A stretch of DNA of 64,000 bases, from contig NZ_JONR01000020.1 of NCBI RefSeq assembly GCF_000711955.1, positions 1-64,000 on the forward strand. The letters are read 5' to 3'. Every line of letters starts with the position of its first letter. Position 1 is the stretch's first letter. The notes below the pieces were generated by a model. The model did not search any database. It had not been told where the DNA came from and worked only from the letters and a program-made list of their open reading frames with translations. Position numbers and translations under genes: made by a program. Origin of the DNA: Nevskia soli DSM 19509 (GTDB lineage: Bacteria > Pseudomonadota > Gammaproteobacteria > Nevskiales > Nevskiaceae). This document shows, one piece after another, positions 18,177 through 26,594 of the stretch.

Positions 18177-18232
18177 TTGTACGTCCCTGTACAAGCGACC
18201 GGTCATCCGTGACCGGACTGTTTAAATAAGCG
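18177..18232 (-). repeat. two-hairpin GGA-loop element, copy A (tolC 5' leader)
   Basis: Plus-strand coordinates: stem TTGTAC/GTACAA (18177-18182, 18189-18194) around GTCCCT; then stem CCGGTCA/TGACCGG (18199-18205, 18210-18216) around TCCG; then the tail ACTGTTTAAATAAGC. On the minus strand, the tolC sense strand, the loops read CGGA and AGGGAC. Copies B (21306-21361) and C (40931-40981) share loops and tail but not stem bases. The element ends 13 bases before the tolC ATG, next to its ribosome site. Confidence 0.75.
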
Positions 18233-18269
18233 TCCTTGTCGGCAGGCCGGCGATCAGCCGGCCACCCCC

Positions 18270-18584
18270 TCAATAACGCGGAATGGCGGGGTCGATGGCC
18301 TGCGACCAGGCATCGATTCCCCCACTTAGATGCGCGACATGGGTAAAACCGTTGCGTTCGAGTATCCGGCCGGCCATTTCACTGCGCACGCCATGGTGGC
18401 AGAGGGCGGCGATGGGCTGCGCCGGATCCAGTTCCGCCAGCCGGGCGGGCAGCTCGTTGAGGGGGATATGCACCGCGCCGTCGATACGGGCGATTTCCAG
18501 CTCTTCCGCCTGTCGCACGTCGAGCAGGCGTATCCGGCCCTGGTCGAGCAGTGATTTGAGTTCTTCCGGGCTGAGATTGCGCAT
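18270..18584 (-). CDS. rhodanese-like domain protein (GlpE-like)
   Basis: A single-domain rhodanese of 104 residues, cytosolic, transferring sulfane sulfur to thiol or cyanide acceptors. The catalytic Cys lies in ALCHHGVRS; the entry helix ELKSLLDQG, the strand RLLDVRQAEEL and AHLSGGIDAW are family landmarks. It is complete for the single-domain class. It sits directly upstream of tolC on the same strand, with only the repeat element A between; a similar rhodanese-tolC order is known in Xanthomonas (from memory). Confidence 0.88.
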   Translation of the reverse strand: MRNLSPEELKSLLDQGRIRLLDVRQAEELEIARIDGAVHIPLNELPARLAELDPAQPIAALCHHGVRSEMAGRILERNGFTHVAHLSGGIDAWSQAIDPAIPRY

Positions 18585-18721
18585 GGGCGGGCGTTTCGGG
18601 CCTTTCGGGGCCGGGCTGAATGGCCGGAAAGCCTAGCATAGCGGCGTGTAAAGCAAAGTTTCCAGGCAGCCGGCTACGGGGCCGTCCAAGGCCTGCCCCG
18701 TCGAGGTGTAAGCGCCCCTAT

Positions 18722-19699
18722 TTACGGCGCCGTCGGGTAGACCAGGCCAGCCAGCTCGCTGCGGCTGCACACGCCCAGCTTGCGGTAGATGCGGTAGAGA
18801 TGATTGGCGACAGTCGAAGGGGCGATGCCGATGCGCCGTGCCGCCTGCTTGAAGCTGAGGCCATGGGCCACGGCGTAGACGATCTCGCGCTCGCGCTGGG
18901 TCAGCCGGTCCAGTGCGCCCGCCGGCCAGATGAAGACATAGTTGAAGTCCGCCAGCGGCTCGCAGCGGATGCACAGGCCGTTGACCAGGGTGGTCTCACC
19001 CTTGGGCGGCAGCGCGAAGGGCAGGGTGTACGGCGCGCGTCCAGGGAAATATTTCTCCAACATCTCCAGGAAGCGCGGCTGCGCCTCATGGAACATGCCC
19101 TCGCGGTCGATCGCCGCCGCCGCGCTTTCCGCCGGCCGGTCGGTGGGCGTGCGCATCAGGTGCAGGAAGAAGGCATGCGAAGCGGCGTTGAACAAGTGGA
19201 AAGTGGCGCGCTGCTGGCGTTGCCGGTCCTGTTCGGAAAACACCTGCTTGCGATCCTTCCGGTACAGGGTCAGGAGGGAATACAGGCCGCTGCGCGGATC
19301 CAGGTGCAGCGTGCTGAGGATGCGGCTGATGTCGAAGCGCTTGAAGCACTGCTCGTAGATCTCCGAGCGGAAGAAGCGCGCATCCGGCATGACGCTGCGC
19401 ATGTCCACCGGGGCGCCGAGGTTGGCCAGGATGCGCGGCACGATCGGGTTGATCTCGTGGGTCTGCTCCAGCGCGCGGGGGAACTCCTCCGGCAGGCCGA
19501 CCATCGCCACGGTGTGGAACTGCCAGCGCGGCAGCGAGCCGCTGCCCCACAGCGCGCCGTCGAACTCCACTACTTGCCGCAGCTCGTCCAGCGCCCAGGC
19601 GCGGAAGCCCTCCGGCGGCACGCTCAGCGCGGAACGGTAGAGACGGCCGATATAGCGATCGACCACATCGACGGGACTCGACGGCTTCAATTCCTGCAT
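18722..19699 (-). CDS. LuxR-type HTH transcriptional regulator
   Basis: 325 residues. The C-terminal LuxR/NarL helix-turn-helix (about 255-320) reads LTQREREIVYAVAHGLSFKQ, then IAPSTVANHLYRIYRKLGV. The N-terminal 240 residues have no recognised sensor domain but look like a PAS/GAF-type ligand region. ATG 19699 is chosen because GAGGAGAGGC precedes it; the frame is open further upstream without support. No synthase or kinase partner is nearby. Its HTH shares the VANH..RIYRKL signature with the second regulator at 60694, so the two probably belong to one family. Confidence 0.85.
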   Translation of the reverse strand: MQELKPSSPVDVVDRYIGRLYRSALSVPPEGFRAWALDELRQVVEFDGALWGSGSLPRWQFHTVAMVGLPEEFPRALEQTHEINPIVPRILANLGAPVDMRSVMPDARFFRSEIYEQCFKRFDISRILSTLHLDPRSGLYSLLTLYRKDRKQVFSEQDRQRQQRATFHLFNAASHAFFLHLMRTPTDRPAESAAAAIDREGMFHEAQPRFLEMLEKYFPGRAPYTLPFALPPKGETTLVNGLCIRCEPLADFNYVFIWPAGALDRLTQREREIVYAVAHGLSFKQAARRIGIAPSTVANHLYRIYRKLGVCSRSELAGLVYPTAP

Positions 19700-20010
19700 G
19701 CCTCTCCTCGAAGCGGTTGCGGCGGCGCCGATTCCCTTGGTGGCCCATAACGGCGGGGGCCGGGAATTCGCCCGTTCAGTTGCACTGTCCGTCGTCGCAA
19801 CGCATTGACCTGGCTGATGAATCCCCTGCATACGGCCCTGTGCGCGCCGAAGGAGGGACGAAACCTTGCAGGCGGCCCGCAAAAAATGCCCAGTTGCCGG
19901 GTCGCCGCGGGGGCGGATTTACTATCGCCCCCTCAATCATTCCCCAGCATACTGCGCGGCGCAACCCGGAGTGCCGGTTTGCCTGCCGCATATTCTTCGG
20001 AGCCGATGGC
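19700..20010. other. gene-free divergent gap with one GC hairpin
   Basis: 311 bases between a LuxR-type gene (-) and an Mpo1-like gene (+). Short frames here have no ribosome site or family match. A hairpin with arms GGGGGCG (19909-19915) and CGCCCCC (19926-19932) is the only clear structure. Both promoters should lie here, but no convincing hexamer pair was found. Confidence 0.5.
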
Positions 20011-20487
20011 ATGAAGCCGATCGCACAATGGCTGGACGAGTACTCGCTGAGCCATCTCAATCCGCTGAACAAGACCCTGCACTGGATCTGCATTCCGCCG
20101 ATCGTGCTTTCCCTGCTCGGCCTGCTGCGCGCCGTGCCGGGCGGTAACGACACGCTCAATGCCGCCTCCGTCGGCGCCTTGCTGGCGCTGGCCTATTACC
20201 TGGCCCTGTCGTGGCGGCTGGCGCTGGGCGCCGCCGGCGTACTGGCCCTGCTCTACGGGGTCGCCGATTCCTCCTTTCATCAGCTGGGCCGCCTGCACCT
20301 GCCGGCGATGGTCGCGGTATTCGTGCTGGCCTGGATCGGCCAGTTCGTCGGCCACCGGGTGGAAGGCGCCAAGCCGTCCTTCTTCAAGGACCTGCAGTTC
20401 CTGCTGATCGGCCCGCTGTGGCTGCTGGCCTTCATCTACCGCCGCCTGCACCTGCCGCTGGAAGCGCCGCGGGCTGCCCGCATTTAG
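20011..20487 (+). CDS. Mpo1/YGL010w-like (DUF962) membrane protein
   Basis: 158 residues with about four membrane spans and the family N-terminus WLDEYSLSHLNPLNKTLHWICIPP, containing the conserved His residues. Yeast Mpo1, a relative, is an Fe-dependent dioxygenase acting on 2-hydroxy fatty acids in alpha-oxidation; extension to this protein is inference. ATG 20011 follows CGGAG at 8 bases; the long in-frame upstream extension lacks homology. A terminal basic segment (RRLHLPLEAPRAARI) would be cytoplasmic. Confidence 0.85.
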   Translation: MKPIAQWLDEYSLSHLNPLNKTLHWICIPPIVLSLLGLLRAVPGGNDTLNAASVGALLALAYYLALSWRLALGAAGVLALLYGVADSSFHQLGRLHLPAMVAVFVLAWIGQFVGHRVEGAKPSFFKDLQFLLIGPLWLLAFIYRRLHLPLEAPRAARI

Positions 20488-20605
20488 ACCCGCAAGGGGC
20501 TCGCAGCTGGCCTGGCCGCCACGCCTGGCGCGGCTCTCAGGTTGAACCCGGGGGCCTTTGTAAGGTCTCATAAGCGCCTTTTTGGCGACCCCGGAGACAA
20601 AATTG

Positions 20606-21310
20606 ATGAATCAGAACTACCGGAAGGCCCGCGTGGCCTCCGCCGGCTTGGCCTTGGCTTTCGCCGCCCTGCTGGCTGCTTTGCCGCAGGCCAGCGCGCA
20701 GGACAGTTCCAGTCCGCCGACCTCCACCATCGGCGAGCAGCCGGGCGACGCCCCCGCCAGCCCGCCTCCAGCCGGCACCAATTCTCCGGCCAACCAGCCG
20801 GTGCCGCAGAACGGCGAGATCGGTCCGCAGACCTACACCCAGGATGAAACCATGGCCGCCGCGAAGAATTTCTTCGGCGGCACCACCGAAGGCCTGGCCA
20901 AGGCCATCGAAAAAGTGTTTTCCGACAACGGCCGTCCCAATGCCTACATCGTCGGCCAAGAAGGCTCCGGCGCCGTGATCCTCGGCCTGCGCTACGGCGA
21001 GGGCACGCTGTATTACAAGGGCGGCGGCTCGATGAAGGTCTATTGGCAGGGTCCGTCGGTCGGCTGGGATTTCGGCGGCAACGCCTCCAAGGTATTCACC
21101 CTGGTCTACAACCTGCACTGGACGCGCGACCTGTTCCAGCGTTTCCCCGGCGTGGACGGCAGCCTCTACATCGTCGCCGGCGTCGGCCTCAACTACCAGC
21201 GCGCCAACAACATCACCCTGGCCCCGATCCGCACCGGCGTCGGCCTGCGCGCGGGCGCCAACGTCGGCTACCTGAGCTACACCGAAAAGAAGACCTGGAT
21301 TCCCTTTTGA
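20606..21310 (+). CDS. DUF1134 (EipA-like) periplasmic protein
   Basis: 234 residues: signal peptide (ending near ALPQASAQ), a Pro/Ser/Gly-rich linker to about 75, then the DUF1134 domain (KNFFGGTTEGLAKAIEKVFSDNGRPNAYI ... YYKGGGSMKVYWQGPSVGWDFGGNASK ... GLRAGANVGYL). In Brucella a DUF1134 protein, EipA, supports envelope integrity; function here is unproven. ATG 20606 follows GGAG at 9 bases. The TGA stop lies within the first hairpin of repeat copy B. Confidence 0.88.
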   Translation: MNQNYRKARVASAGLALAFAALLAALPQASAQDSSSPPTSTIGEQPGDAPASPPPAGTNSPANQPVPQNGEIGPQTYTQDETMAAAKNFFGGTTEGLAKAIEKVFSDNGRPNAYIVGQEGSGAVILGLRYGEGTLYYKGGGSMKVYWQGPSVGWDFGGNASKVFTLVYNLHWTRDLFQRFPGVDGSLYIVAGVGLNYQRANNITLAPIRTGVGLRAGANVGYLSYTEKKTWIPF

Positions 21311-21361
21311 CATCCTGTCAAAGCACCGGGCCATCCTTGGCCCGGACTGTTCAAATAAGCG
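21306..21361 (-). repeat. two-hairpin GGA-loop element, copy B
   Basis: Stem TTTGACA/TGTCAAA (21306-21312, 21316-21322) around TCC; stem CCGGGCCA/TGGCCCGG (21326-21333, 21338-21345) around TCCT; tail ACTGTTCAAATAAGC. The first hairpin includes the stop codon of the DUF1134 gene. Read on the minus strand it presents ACAGGATGT, close to the CsrA SELEX consensus core. Unlike copies A and C it does not precede a gene on that strand; it lies between convergent genes. Confidence 0.75.
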
Positions 21362-21370
21362 GTGCGATCT

Positions 21371-21463
21371 ACGACCGTCACCGTAGGTCGGGTCAAGCGT
21401 AGCGGACCCGACGGTCGTCTCGGCACAGTCGGCTCCTGGCGCAAGCGCCTTGAGCCGACCTAC
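21371..21463. repeat. two REP-like palindromes
   Basis: Between convergent genes: first GTCGGGT...ACCCGAC flanked by a wider ACGACCGTC/ACGGTCGT dyad (about 21371-21418), then GTCGGCT...GGCGC..GCGCC...AGCCGAC (21428-21459) followed by CTACG. Both belong to the TAGGTCGG-type palindromes also seen at 26454, 38693 and, in variant form, 7797. Confidence 0.75.
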
Positions 21464-21471
21464 GATATTTT

Positions 21472-22635
21472 TCAGGCCAGTGCTGCGATACAGCGATGCA
21501 GCAGCTCATCGATATCGCTGGCATCGTGGTAAATCCCGAACCCCAGCCGTAGCCGGTCCTCGCGATAATCTGCCATCACGTTCCGCGCCTGTAACCGCGC
21601 ATGGCAATCCGCCGCCTGCGGACTTCGGAAGCAGAGGAAGTTGCCGCGCGGCAATCCGCGTTGCGGCATCAGCCGTTCCGCCTTCAGCGCATCCAGGCCC
21701 AGCCGTGCGATCCCGTCGAGAAAGCGCTCCTGCAAGGCTTCGACGTGCGCGTGGATCAGCGCCGGCGTCAGCTTGTGCGCATCGAGCCAGTTCATCACCG
21801 CATTGAAGCGGTACAGGCCGGTCGGATCGTAGGTGGCGCCCATGAAGCGCTGGCCGTCGCAGGCGTAGGGAATCTCGTCGGCGCCGCTGCTGAGCGCGCC
21901 GAAGCCGGCGAACCAGCCGGTATTCACCGGCCGTTCGGCATAACCCGGCGGGCAATGCAGGAACACGCAGCCCTCACCCGACATGGCGTACTTGTAGCCG
22001 CCGGCAAGGTAGAAGGCGCGGCCGGCGATATCGGAAAGATCGGTCGGCAGCGCCATGAAGGCGTGATAGCCATCGATCACCACCAGCGTCTGCGCATCGC
22101 GCACCTCCCGTACCAGCGCTGCCAGGTCTTGCACCAGGAAGCCGCTGTTGAAGAAGCACTGGCTGAAGTACACCAGGTCGTGACCGCCGCGCGCCGCGGC
22201 TGCGGCGAAGCGTTCGCCGAAACTGTCGAACGGCTCGGTGGCGACGCGCTCCATCTGCGCCAGACCGGCCTGTTCCAGGCGGCGCAGCTGCCGCGAGAAG
22301 CTGTGGAATTCGCCATCGGTGCTGAGCACCCGCACCGGCTGGCGTTCGATGCAGGACAGCAGGCGCAGCAGGAATTCGTGTGTATTGCCGGCAAAGCACA
22401 GCGTCTGCGCCGAGGGCAGGTTCAGCCGCCGCGCCACATGTGCCTGCGCCTGCGGCAACACCTCGCTGTAAACCAGATCCCATTTGCCGTCGATCAGCTC
22501 CGCCGCGTCGAGCCAGGCCTGCTGCTGCGCTTCGAAACTCACGTCCGGCCACGGGTGATGGCTGTGCGCCGCGGCATGCAGCCATTGCCCTGCGCCGAGA
22601 AAACGGGAAAAGTGATGCTTCCAGGATGTCGTCAT
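21472..22635 (-). CDS. class V aminotransferase (kynureninase/cysteine desulfurase-like)
   Basis: A PLP enzyme of fold type I, 387 residues, cytosolic. The putative Schiff-base Lys is in FYLAGGYKYAMSGEG; other marks are the cofactor region VVIDGYHAFMALP and FSQCFFNSG. It resembles kynureninase-like members, but the reaction cannot be fixed from sequence. ATG 22635 (MTTSWKHHFSRF) is chosen where homology-like sequence begins; the frame is open to 23055 but that part overlaps the divergent GNAT gene. The ribosome site is weak. Confidence 0.82.
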   Translation of the reverse strand: MTTSWKHHFSRFLGAGQWLHAAAHSHHPWPDVSFEAQQQAWLDAAELIDGKWDLVYSEVLPQAQAHVARRLNLPSAQTLCFAGNTHEFLLRLLSCIERQPVRVLSTDGEFHSFSRQLRRLEQAGLAQMERVATEPFDSFGERFAAAAARGGHDLVYFSQCFFNSGFLVQDLAALVREVRDAQTLVVIDGYHAFMALPTDLSDIAGRAFYLAGGYKYAMSGEGCVFLHCPPGYAERPVNTGWFAGFGALSSGADEIPYACDGQRFMGATYDPTGLYRFNAVMNWLDAHKLTPALIHAHVEALQERFLDGIARLGLDALKAERLMPQRGLPRGNFLCFRSPQAADCHARLQARNVMADYREDRLRLGFGIYHDASDIDELLHRCIAALA

Positions 22636-22770
22636 GGCCGATGCCGATAGTCGTATGAAGGCAGTTATACGCTGTGCCGGGCTGGCAGTGAACCAGGGAG
22701 TCGGTCTGCGCACCGGGACAGGTTTTGCATCGCGGGAACAGTGTCCCCGGTTTGAGGTCGGAGCAAAGTT

Positions 22771-23352
22771 ATGTACGGAACGATCCGGATTCGTGAAGCG
22801 CAGGTGCGTGATGCCGCGACCATCGCGGCGATCTACGCGCCCTATGTGCGCGACACCATCGTCTCGTTTGAGGTCGAGCCGCCGGCGCCAGGGGAAATGG
22901 GCCGCCGCCTTGCCGCCATCGGCGCGCGCTATCCCTGGTTGGTGGCGGAGCAGGGCGGCCGCGTGCTCGGCTATGCCTATGCCGGCGAGCACCGCAGCCG
23001 CGCCGCCTATCGCTGGGATGTGGACGTGGCGGTCTATCTCGCGGCGGACGCACACCGGCGCGGCGTCGGCCGCCGTTTATACCGGGCGCTGTTCGAAGTG
23101 CTGCGGCGCCTGGGCCACGTCAACGCCTATGCCGGCATCGCCTTGCCCAACGATGCCAGCGTCGGCCTGCATGAAGCCCTGGGCTTCGCACCGGTCGGGA
23201 TTTATCGCCAGGTCGGCTACAAGCATGGCGCCTGGCACGACGTCGGCTGGTGGGCGCTGGGCTTGCGGCCGCCGCCCTCGAACCCGGCCGAGCCGATTCC
23301 TTTCCCGATGCTGGATCACGCCAGCCTGCACGCCTTGCTGGAGAACGCATGA
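22771..23352 (+). CDS. GNAT N-acetyltransferase, phosphinothricin acetyltransferase-like
   Basis: 193 residues, one GNAT fold. The start IRIREAQVRDAATIAAIYAPYV and the motif A region HRRGVGRRLYRALFE (acetyl-CoA loop) match the Pat/YncA-type group, followed by GIALPNDASVGLHEALGF. It may N-acetylate small amines, L-methionine derivatives or xenobiotics. The stop overlaps the next start (ATGA), so it is coupled with yjbQ. Confidence 0.87.
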   Translation: MYGTIRIREAQVRDAATIAAIYAPYVRDTIVSFEVEPPAPGEMGRRLAAIGARYPWLVAEQGGRVLGYAYAGEHRSRAAYRWDVDVAVYLAADAHRRGVGRRLYRALFEVLRRLGHVNAYAGIALPNDASVGLHEALGFAPVGIYRQVGYKHGAWHDVGWWALGLRPPPSNPAEPIPFPMLDHASLHALLENA

Positions 23353-23774
23353 GCCCGTGGCAGCAGACCACGATCGCCGTCGCTACCCGCGGCCGCGGCT
23401 TCCTTGAGCTGACGGCGCAGGTCGAAGACCTGCTGTCGCGCGCCGGCTTGCGCATCGGCCTGTGCCACCTGTTCCTGCGCCACACCAGCGCTTCGCTGTG
23501 CCTTGCCGAAAATGCCGATCCCGAGGTCCACCGCGATCTGGAACGCTTCGCGCAGCGTCTGGCGCCGGATGGCGACCGGCTGTTCCGTCACGATGCCGAA
23601 GGTCCGGACGATATGCCGGCGCATGTGCGCAACCTGTTTGCGGGCTACGAGCTGACCGTGCCGATCCGCGATGGACGCCTCGCGCTTGGAACCTGGCAAG
23701 GCATTTATTTGTGGGAACACCGTACCTCCGGCCATCGCCGCGAGGTGGTGGTGACGCTGCAGGGCGAACGCTGA
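23349..23774 (+). CDS. yjbQ: YjbQ/UPF0047 family protein
   Basis: 141 residues, the typical size of the secondary thiamine-phosphate synthase-like YjbQ family. Family residues include LCHLFLRHTSASLCLAENADP and TWQGIYLWEHRT. Some members show weak thiamine phosphate synthase activity; the physiological role is unsettled. The ATG overlaps the GNAT stop, suggesting joint translation; the in-frame extension to 23250 is inside the upstream gene and is rejected. Confidence 0.88.
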   Translation: MSPWQQTTIAVATRGRGFLELTAQVEDLLSRAGLRIGLCHLFLRHTSASLCLAENADPEVHRDLERFAQRLAPDGDRLFRHDAEGPDDMPAHVRNLFAGYELTVPIRDGRLALGTWQGIYLWEHRTSGHRREVVVTLQGER

Positions 23775-23801
23775 GGTGCCCCCCGCGATTGGTGCCAGGC
23801 C

Positions 23802-24806
23802 CTAAAAAAGCTTGCGCCAGTGCAGCACCACCAGTGTGGCCACGGCTACGCCCGTCATCAGCAGCATCACGTTCCAGAAACCGGCACTGTCCTGCAGCCA
23901 GGGCAGGCCGCCCACATTCATGCCGAACACGCCGGTGATCAGCGTGATCGGCAACATCACGGTGGTGACGATCGACAGCAGGTAGAGGTTGCGGTTGGTT
24001 GCCTCGCCGAGCTGGCCGGCGATTTCTTCCTGAAGGAGGCGCGCGCGTTCCTGCACCAGCTCCAGGTCCTGCGCTACTGCGTCGAGGCGTTCGATCGCCA
24101 GGCGCAGCTGGCCCGCGTCCGCTTCCTTGGCCCAGGCCGGCAGTCGTGTGCGCGCGTGGATCAGCGACTGGCGGTTGGCGCCGAGCTGCCGCCGCAGGCG
24201 CGCCAGCAGGCGGCGCACCCGTCCCAGTTCCTTGCCCTCGTCGGCGACGCGGCCCTGCAGGATGCGGTCCTCCGCCTCATCGACGGCCTCGTTGATATCG
24301 GTCACCGCGGTGCCGAAAGTCTCTGCCAGGTTGTGCACCAGTTGCGACAGCCACTGGATGGCGGAGCCTACCGTCTCGCCGCCGCGCAACTCGTGGCGCA
24401 AGCGGTCGGACGAGGCCAGCGGATGGCGGCGGCCGCTGACCACCAGCGTCTCGCTGATATACAGGTGCAGCGTGCCGAAGCCCTCCGGATCGGACTCGAA
24501 GTCGTGGTGCAGATCGCCCAGTACGCCGACCAGGCCATCACCCAAGGGCTCCAGGCGGATGCGCGGGTCGACGTCCAGCAGCAGCTCGCGCGCCTCCTCC
24601 GGGATATGTTCGCTGTTGGCGATCCAGCGGCTGGCGCGTGTGTCGACCAGGTTGAAATGCAGCCATAGCGGCTGCTGCGGCGTGCCGCACTCCCGCTCGG
24701 CGTCCGCCGCGTCGACGTCCAGCTGGATCGCCTCGGGAGCCGCCTCCGCGCGCAGGCGGAAGCCGCAGATCATGCCCTTGCTGTCGACGATCTCGAACAT
24801 ATTCAT
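23802..24806 (-). CDS. CorA-family divalent cation transporter, ZntB-like
   Basis: 334 residues: a soluble N-terminal funnel domain rich in acidic residues and long helices (about 1-265) and two C-terminal membrane spans. The signature GMN lies after the first span (TGVFGMNVGGLPW), as in ZntB. Transports Mg2+ or Zn2+ as a pentamer in the inner membrane. The first of two close ATGs (24806) is used, with AAAGG 7 bases upstream. It is tail-to-tail with yjbQ. Confidence 0.9.
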   Translation of the reverse strand: MNMFEIVDSKGMICGFRLRAEAAPEAIQLDVDAADAERECGTPQQPLWLHFNLVDTRASRWIANSEHIPEEARELLLDVDPRIRLEPLGDGLVGVLGDLHHDFESDPEGFGTLHLYISETLVVSGRRHPLASSDRLRHELRGGETVGSAIQWLSQLVHNLAETFGTAVTDINEAVDEAEDRILQGRVADEGKELGRVRRLLARLRRQLGANRQSLIHARTRLPAWAKEADAGQLRLAIERLDAVAQDLELVQERARLLQEEIAGQLGEATNRNLYLLSIVTTVMLPITLITGVFGMNVGGLPWLQDSAGFWNVMLLMTGVAVATLVVLHWRKLF

Positions 24807-24965
24807 ATTGTGCCTTTGCAGGGGGCCGTCGACCGGCCCCGTTGGTACCGCTGGCGCACCCGACGGTGAGGAACCCCGGGAGCCGATTAAACTAGACCAT
24901 CAATGCGGTGCAGCCAGGCCGGGACCACCCCGCGGCGCCACCCAACACACAATCTTGGGGGAAGT

Positions 24966-26456
24966 ATGTTCAAGGAATATGGCAGTTACGACGCCACCGG
25001 CCTGGCCGAGCTGGTCGCCCGCGGCGAAGTCAGTGCCGCCGAACTGCTGGAAGCGGCGATCGCCCGTGCCGAGGTGGTCAATCCCGGACTCAGGGCCATC
25101 AACATCCCCATGCTGGACATCGGCCGCGCCCGGGCCGGCGAAAGACTGAGCGGTCCTTTCGCCGGGGTACCCTTCCTGATCAAGGACATCGCCCAGGATT
25201 ACGCCGGCGTACCCACCACCTCCGGCAGCCGCGCCTTGCGCAACTGGATCCCCACCGAGCATGCCGAGATCGTCAACCGTTTCCTCGGCGCCGGCCTGGT
25301 GATCTTCGGCAAGACCGCCACCCCCGAGTTCGCCCTCAAGGCCCTCACCGAAACCGAGCTGTGGGGCGCCACGCGCAATCCCTGGGACCCGTCGCGTACG
25401 CCCGGCGGCTCCTCCGGCGGCACGGCCGCGGCGGTGGCGGCCGGCATCGTGCCGATGGCAGGCGCTTCCGACGGCGGCGGTTCCATCCGCATCCCGGCTT
25501 CTTACTGCGGTCTGTTCGGCCTGCGGCCCTCCCGCGGCCGCGTACCGCCGGGACCGCTCCACGGCGAGTTCTGGGACGGCGCCTCCAGCGAACATGTGCT
25601 GACCCGCAGCGTACGCGACTCGGCACGCATGCTCGACGCCATCGCCGGCGCCGACATCGGCGCCCCCTTCGTCATCGCCCGGCCGCAGCACGCGTTTGCC
25701 GAAGAGGCGACCCGCGAGCCCGAGCGCCTGCGCGTCGGCTTCTGCACCCGCTCGCCGCTGGGCACCGAAGTCGATCCGGCCTGTATCGAAGCGGTGCGCA
25801 ATACGGCGCACCTGCTCGAACAGCTCGGCCACCACGTCGAGGAAGCCGAGCCGGAAATCGATGGTCAGGCGCTGGCGCGATGCTTCATCAACATGTATTT
25901 CGGCCAGGTCGCCGCCAGCATGGACGAGGCCAGGCATGCCACCGGCGCCGGCGATGCGGACTTCGAACTGGAGACCCGCGCCCTGGGCATGTTCGGCAGG
26001 GCCCTCAGCGCCGGCGAGTACGTTTCCAGCCGCAAGCAATGGAACGGCTTCGCCCGCGCGCTCGGTCGCTTCCACCAGACCTACGACCTCTACCTGATTC
26101 CCAGTACCGCCATGCCGCCCTCGCGCATCGGCGAACTGGCCATGCCGGCGGCACAGCAGGCGTTGCTGAAGGTGATCCTGCGCCTGGGTGTGGGCAAGCT
26201 GCTGCTGCACAGCGACATCGTCAGGCAGCTGGTGGACCAAAGCCTCAGGCGCGTGCCCTTCACCCAGCTGTCCAACCTCACCGGCACGCCCAGCATGTCG
26301 GTGCCGCTGCACTGGGCGCCCGCCGAGCTTGGTGGTCCCGAACTGCCGGTCGGTGTGCAGTTCGTGGCGCGCTTCGGCGAGGAGGCCACCCTGCTGCGCC
26401 TGGCGGCGCAGCTGGAGCAGGCACGGCCGTGGAAGGACAAGCGGCCCACAATGTAG
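24966..26456 (+). CDS. amidase signature family enzyme
   Basis: 496 residues with the Ser-cisSer-Lys triad of amidase signature enzymes: Lys in FLIKDI near 72, the cis-Ser in TPGGSSGGTAAAVAAG near 147 and the nucleophile in DGGGSIRIPASYCGLFGL near 172. It hydrolyses an amide (relatives act on 6-aminohexanoate dimers, aryl amides and similar); the substrate is unknown. ATG 24966 follows a GGGGGAAG site; an in-frame start at 24903 lacks one. There is no signal peptide. Confidence 0.9.
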   Translation: MFKEYGSYDATGLAELVARGEVSAAELLEAAIARAEVVNPGLRAINIPMLDIGRARAGERLSGPFAGVPFLIKDIAQDYAGVPTTSGSRALRNWIPTEHAEIVNRFLGAGLVIFGKTATPEFALKALTETELWGATRNPWDPSRTPGGSSGGTAAAVAAGIVPMAGASDGGGSIRIPASYCGLFGLRPSRGRVPPGPLHGEFWDGASSEHVLTRSVRDSARMLDAIAGADIGAPFVIARPQHAFAEEATREPERLRVGFCTRSPLGTEVDPACIEAVRNTAHLLEQLGHHVEEAEPEIDGQALARCFINMYFGQVAASMDEARHATGAGDADFELETRALGMFGRALSAGEYVSSRKQWNGFARALGRFHQTYDLYLIPSTAMPPSRIGELAMPAAQQALLKVILRLGVGKLLLHSDIVRQLVDQSLRRVPFTQLSNLTGTPSMSVPLHWAPAELGGPELPVGVQFVARFGEEATLLRLAAQLEQARPWKDKRPTM

Positions 26457-26582
26457 GTCGGGTCAAGCCTGTCCCGACATGCACGCTGAAGAGTAGCCCG
26501 GCAAACGCGTAGCGTTAGCCGGGTTGCGCCATCCGACGGTGCGGCAAACCCCGGGTAGCGCTGCGCGCTTCCCGGGCTACAT
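26454..26582. repeat. cluster of three REP-like palindromes
   Basis: TAGGTCGGGTcaagcctGTCCCGAC-type (26454-26480, overlapping the amidase stop), TAGCCCGGC...GCCGGGTT (26492-26527) and CCCCGGGTAGCGCTGC...CCCGGGCTAC (26549-26582). They fill the convergent gap between the amidase and the DnaJ-like gene and may block read-through. Confidence 0.75.
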
Positions 26583-26594
26583 GGTTACACGGCT

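Noticed and set aside
18177..18232. Intrinsic terminator between the rhodanese gene and tolC
   Set aside because: No T-run follows either hairpin on the sense strand, and the same structure occurs right before another start codon; treated as a repeat or leader element instead.
21371..21463. CRISPR array
   Set aside because: Palindromes are not evenly spaced direct repeats with unique spacers, and no cas gene is present in the window.
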